The translations under genes were made by a program, and so were the position numbers. A stretch of 8,665 nucleotides of DNA from Acidobacteriota bacterium (GTDB lineage Bacteria; Acidobacteriota; UBA6911; RPQK01; JADFOI01): positions 1 to 8,665 of the forward strand of contig JAUXKG010000076.1 in the NCBI GenBank assembly GCA_030624355.1. The letters are read 5' to 3'. Every line of letters starts with the position of its first letter. Position 1 is the stretch's first letter. Below the pieces are notes generated by a model. That model had not been told where the DNA came from and ran no database searches. It saw only the letters and a list, made by a program, of their open reading frames with translations. Of this stretch, positions 6,651 through 8,665 are shown piece by piece.

Positions 6651-7613
6651 GTGGCGGTCAGATGGCTGCCACTGATCCCGCCCTGCAGTGAGGAATTTCA
6701 GAGAACGCCTATGATGCCGTTGCGGCCTTTTGAGATCCATCAACCCGCCGACCTGGCCCAAGCTTCAGACACCCTCAGGGAACTGGGTGATGAGGCCAGT
6801 GCCTATGCGGGCGGAACCGAGCTTCTGCTGGCCATGAAATTTGACGTGCTGCACTATCCGCATCTGGTGGACATCAAGAAGATCCCCCGGTTGAACAGCA
6901 TCGAGGTGACTGACGATCATCTTGAGATCGGAGCAACCACGACTCACTATCAACTGGAGCGCTCCGAACTGGTTCGGTCGCACCTGCCGGTGATGGCCGA
7001 GATGGAATCCAGGGTGGCCAATGTTCGAGTCCGAGCGAGCGGTACCATTGGAGGTAATCTCAGTTTTGCCGAACCCCATTCCGATCCTGCCACGCTCCTC
7101 AACGTGCTCGACAGCTCCGTTGTTCTGCAATCCACTCGGGACAAACGTGAAATCCCCATCGGGGAGTTTGTGATTGGCGCTTACGAGACCTCTTTAAAAG
7201 AGGACGAGCTACTGACCCGGATTCGGATACCGCTTCTTCAGCCCCATCAGCGAACCGCCTACACCAAGTTTCAGGTCCATGAACGCCCGACTCTGGGACT
7301 GGCTCTGCTACTGGAGATCCCCGATGGAGGCAGTGAAATTACCTCGGCTCGCGTTGCGGTCGGCTGTGTGAGTCCCTTTCCCCAGCGCTCCAGCGAGGCG
7401 GAAGCTCTGCTGATTGGAGAACCCTCGGCGGTAGAGGGGAAACTGGATCAAGCAGCTGATGTGCTGGCCGACCAGGCCGAGTTGGTAGACGATGCGGAAG
7501 GGGGCATCGACTACAAAAGGAGTCTGATTCACACCTTCCTTCGCCGGGCCTATGATCAAATCATAGCGAGAGTCAAGCCCAGAGGGGCTCCTCAAATTGG
7601 TGGGTCTGGATGA
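6651..7613 (+). CDS. Molybdenum hydroxylase FAD-binding medium subunit
   Basis: 320 residues if started at GTG 6651, where GGGGAG (6641-6646) lies 4 nt upstream. Family homology begins only at MMPLRPFEIHQPADLAQA (residues 21-38), so ATG 6711 or 6714 may be the true start; that site has only a weak ribosome site. FAD-binding motifs are AGGT at 53-56 (AYAGGTELLLAMK) and TIGGN at 132-136 (GTIGGNLSFAEPHSDPATLL). The C-terminal third fits the CO dehydrogenase flavoprotein C-terminal domain. The subunit takes electrons from the [2Fe-2S] subunit and passes them to NAD+, oxygen or another acceptor. It is separated from its partner subunits by the amidohydrolase and LLM genes, an unusual order. Its 3' end overlaps the convergent phosphoribosyltransferase gene by 41 bp, and no terminator is visible between them. 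Confidence 0.92.
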   Translation: MAVRWLPLIPPCSEEFQRTPMMPLRPFEIHQPADLAQASDTLRELGDEASAYAGGTELLLAMKFDVLHYPHLVDIKKIPRLNSIEVTDDHLEIGATTTHYQLERSELVRSHLPVMAEMESRVANVRVRASGTIGGNLSFAEPHSDPATLLNVLDSSVVLQSTRDKREIPIGEFVIGAYETSLKEDELLTRIRIPLLQPHQRTAYTKFQVHERPTLGLALLLEIPDGGSEITSARVAVGCVSPFPQRSSEAEALLIGEPSAVEGKLDQAADVLADQAELVDDAEGGIDYKRSLIHTFLRRAYDQIIARVKPRGAPQIGGSG

Positions 7614-8253
7614 AATCCGACACCCTCTGATGTTGATCCCGGTCGATCACTCCTTCCTGCAGGTAAAGATCCATCACATCCAACAGCTTGAAAATCGAGT
7701 GGACCTCATATCCTTCCGCGACCAGCAACTCGGCTCCTCCCTGCTGACGGTCCAGAAAAACTATGATCCGGGTAACTTCAATTCCCTCACTCCTGAGTTT
7801 TTCCAAGGCCTTCCATTTACTCAAACCTGAGGCGACCACGTCGTCAATCAAATTGCATTCGCAATCACCCGAATCCCGGCCCCCGATAACATAAGAGGAG
7901 GTACCGGATGGATAGGTTTTCTCCTCCTTGCGCAGCAGGATGTAGCGAAAAGAAGGAAGCGTTTGCTCCTTCCAGGCATACAGCGCACTGGCCACAGCCA
8001 GAGGGGTAGCCGTGTCAGGCACCCCTACGACTCCCTGTTCAGATGGACTGGACGGGGACAACTCTCTTATCTTGCGAACAAATTCACCACCAATGCTCCA
8101 AATCAGGTCGGCTCGCCTATAGAGTTTGTCCCGTAAATCCAGGTAGATGGGAGAACCCAAGCCATACTGGGCCTGGATGGTTTCCCTGCGGACCATGACG
8201 ATGTCGGCCCGCTGCATCTCCAGCAACAACGTTGTTTGTTCTTCAGTGAACAT
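7573..8253 (-). CDS. pyrE: Orotate phosphoribosyltransferase-like protein
   Basis: 226 residues, starting at ATG 8253-8251. OPRT landmarks in order are SPIYLDLRDKL (34-44), GVPDTATPLAVASA (77-90), the mobile catalytic loop LRKEEKTYP (107-115), the PRPP loop NLIDDVVASGLSK (134-146) and DRQQGG (168-173). The usual reaction joins orotate and PRPP to give OMP and pyrophosphate. The PRPP loop reads ASGLS where bacterial enzymes often have TTGGS, and the region from the PRPP loop to DRQQGG resembles the UMP-synthase type, so a variant specificity is possible. No good ribosome site precedes the ATG; GGGA lies 8 nt away. A MITE-like element sits 9 bp upstream of the start codon (its target duplication 5 bp), so the original leader may have been replaced. 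The 3' end overlaps the FAD subunit tail to tail. The family is well supported; a biosynthetic versus pathway-specific role is open. Confidence 0.8.
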   Translation of the reverse strand: MFTEEQTTLLLEMQRADIVMVRRETIQAQYGLGSPIYLDLRDKLYRRADLIWSIGGEFVRKIRELSPSSPSEQGVVGVPDTATPLAVASALYAWKEQTLPSFRYILLRKEEKTYPSGTSSYVIGGRDSGDCECNLIDDVVASGLSKWKALEKLRSEGIEVTRIIVFLDRQQGGAELLVAEGYEVHSIFKLLDVMDLYLQEGVIDRDQHQRVSDFIQTHQFEEPLWA

Positions 8254-8258
8254 GGGAT

Positions 8259-8262
8259 CTAT
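8259..8262. repeat. Target-site duplication CTAT, left copy
   Basis: Four bases directly abutting the left inverted repeat, identical to 8409-8412. It lies 5 bp upstream of the phosphoribosyltransferase start codon at 8253. A 4-bp match alone could be chance, but its exact position against both element ends makes a duplication likely. Confidence 0.65.
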
Positions 8263-8408
8263 CCCGGATTATTCATAAATTCTCTACTGCAGTGGTGAAA
8301 TCATCCGCGCTGACTGTGTTGTGCACGCCTTGTCATCGCGGCGCTTTCTTCACTGCGCTCAGATGAAGGCGACACCACTTCGTGACAGGAACCTATGAAT
8401 AATCCGGG
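8263..8408. mobile_element. MITE-like element, 146 bp, with 15-bp terminal inverted repeats
   Basis: The ends are perfect 15-bp inverted repeats: CCCGGATTATTCATA at 8263-8277 and its exact complement at 8394-8408. The element is flanked by CTAT on both sides (8259-8262 and 8409-8412), which looks like a 4-bp target-site duplication. Inside, further arms pair in register: AGTGGTG (8291-8297) with CACCACT (8373-8379), TCATC (8301-8305) with GATGA (8362-8366), and GCGC (8307-8310) with GCGC (8355-8358). The whole element can therefore fold back on itself. It has no transposase gene and would need to be mobilised by a related full-length element elsewhere in the genome. I cannot assign its insertion-sequence family from here. 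Confidence 0.8.
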
Positions 8409-8412
8409 CTAT
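8409..8412. repeat. Target-site duplication CTAT, right copy
   Basis: Four bases directly abutting the right inverted repeat, matching 8259-8262. Removing the element and one copy would rejoin the decayed gene region to the phosphoribosyltransferase leader, leaving about 27 bp between the remnant's stop codon and the start codon. Confidence 0.65.
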
Positions 8413-8430
8413 CAAGAGAGGAAGTAACCT

Positions 8431-8665
8431 TCAATTCTTCGACACCGCCGAACTGAAGCCCTTCAATAGGGGAAGCGCCGCCCGAATCTCCGCGTCGGAT
8501 AACGGATGAGCTTCTTCTCTACGACGTCCTGCGAACTTACAAGCTCCAGCACTTCCTTGGCAGTGGGGAAAGTGGGGGCCCGTCCCTCCCGACCTCCGTA
8601 GCCCAGAGGCCTTTCAGCCGGACCACCAGGCCGACCCACCACGATCCGGCCGACCAGACCCAACA
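8431..8665 (-). pseudogene. Frame-broken DUF433-like (antitoxin-type) protein, running off the right edge
   Basis: Two minus-strand frames each hold part of what reads as one protein. The frame ending at 8463 gives FPTAKEVLELVSS then QDVVEKKLIRYPT, close to the DUF433 pattern of a KEVLEL helix followed by an EEIL-x-x-YP helix. The next expected piece, L-x-x-x-D/E-IRAAL, appears in another frame as LSDAEIRAAL and continues to a TGA at 8431-8433. The switch would lie at about 8497-8510. The upstream part (GRIVVGRPGG and onward) only loosely resembles the DUF433 GRIVINP and GGKP start, so a second frame disturbance is likely. The gene points the same way as the phosphoribosyltransferase and ends 22 bp before the mobile element. 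DUF433 proteins often act as antitoxins beside PIN-type toxins; none is visible here. Sequencing error is an alternative to decay. Confidence 0.45.

Noticed and set aside
7578..7595. Terminator hairpin GAGG-GGCT-CCTC near the convergent gene ends
   Set aside because: The stem is only 4 bp and there is no T tract on either strand.
8263..8408. CRISPR repeat or attachment site
   Set aside because: There is one inverted pair with a flanking target duplication, not a direct-repeat array, and no integrase or Cas gene is present.
8463..8663. An intact 66-residue gene at the right end
   Set aside because: Its C-terminal tail (RRFGRRFPY) breaks the DUF433-like pattern, which continues in another frame, so it is better described as a broken gene.

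Overview
The window looks like a metabolic (catabolic or salvage) island from a GC-rich bacterium. The genes are densely packed, most have clear Shine-Dalgarno sites, and ATG, GTG and TTG starts all occur. There is no rRNA, tRNA or other taxonomic marker, so I cannot name the lineage. A three-subunit molybdenum hydroxylase together with a luciferase-like flavoenzyme is common in environmental Chloroflexota, Actinomycetota, Acidobacteriota and related uncultured groups. That is context, not an assignment.

Layout, left to right. (1) Positions 1-558, minus strand: the N-terminal 186 residues of an M24-family (creatinase/Xaa-Pro peptidase-like) hydrolase that runs off the left edge. (2) 559-950: a divergent control region with one candidate promoter facing each way. 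(3) 951-7613, plus strand: six tightly spaced genes, very probably one operon. They are a CoxG-like SRPBCC protein, a [2Fe-2S] small subunit, a molybdopterin large subunit (joined to the small subunit by an ATGA overlap), a dihydroorotase/hydantoinase-like cyclic amidohydrolase, a luciferase-like (LLM) flavin oxidoreductase, and the FAD subunit of the molybdenum hydroxylase. (4) 7573-8253, minus strand: an orotate phosphoribosyltransferase-like gene whose 3' end overlaps the operon's last gene by 41 bp. (5) 8259-8412: a 146-bp MITE-like element with perfect 15-bp terminal inverted repeats and a CTAT target duplication, lying 5 bp upstream of the phosphoribosyltransferase start codon. (6) 8431-8665, minus strand: a frame-broken remnant that reads like a DUF433 antitoxin-type protein.

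How the genes may work together (inference). The small, large and FAD subunits form a xanthine-dehydrogenase-family hydroxylase, and the CoxG-like protein may help mature or position it. The active-site loop has SSFRGFG where aerobic CO dehydrogenase has a Cys, so this is a hydroxylase of an organic, probably N-heterocyclic, substrate and not a CO oxidiser. The cyclic amidohydrolase could open a hydroxylated ring. The LLM flavoenzyme could carry out another oxidation or ring-cleaving step. The divergent M24 hydrolase could cut a C-N bond in the open-chain product. The amidohydrolase looks like a dihydroorotase but has a changed substrate pocket, and an orotate phosphoribosyltransferase-like gene is next door. 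Together these point to a pyrimidine-, hydantoin- or cyclic-imide-like compound. The exact substrate is unknown.

The most distinctive points are the split subunit order (the amidohydrolase and LLM genes sit between the large and FAD subunits), the mobile element touching the phosphoribosyltransferase leader, and the decayed DUF433-like gene.
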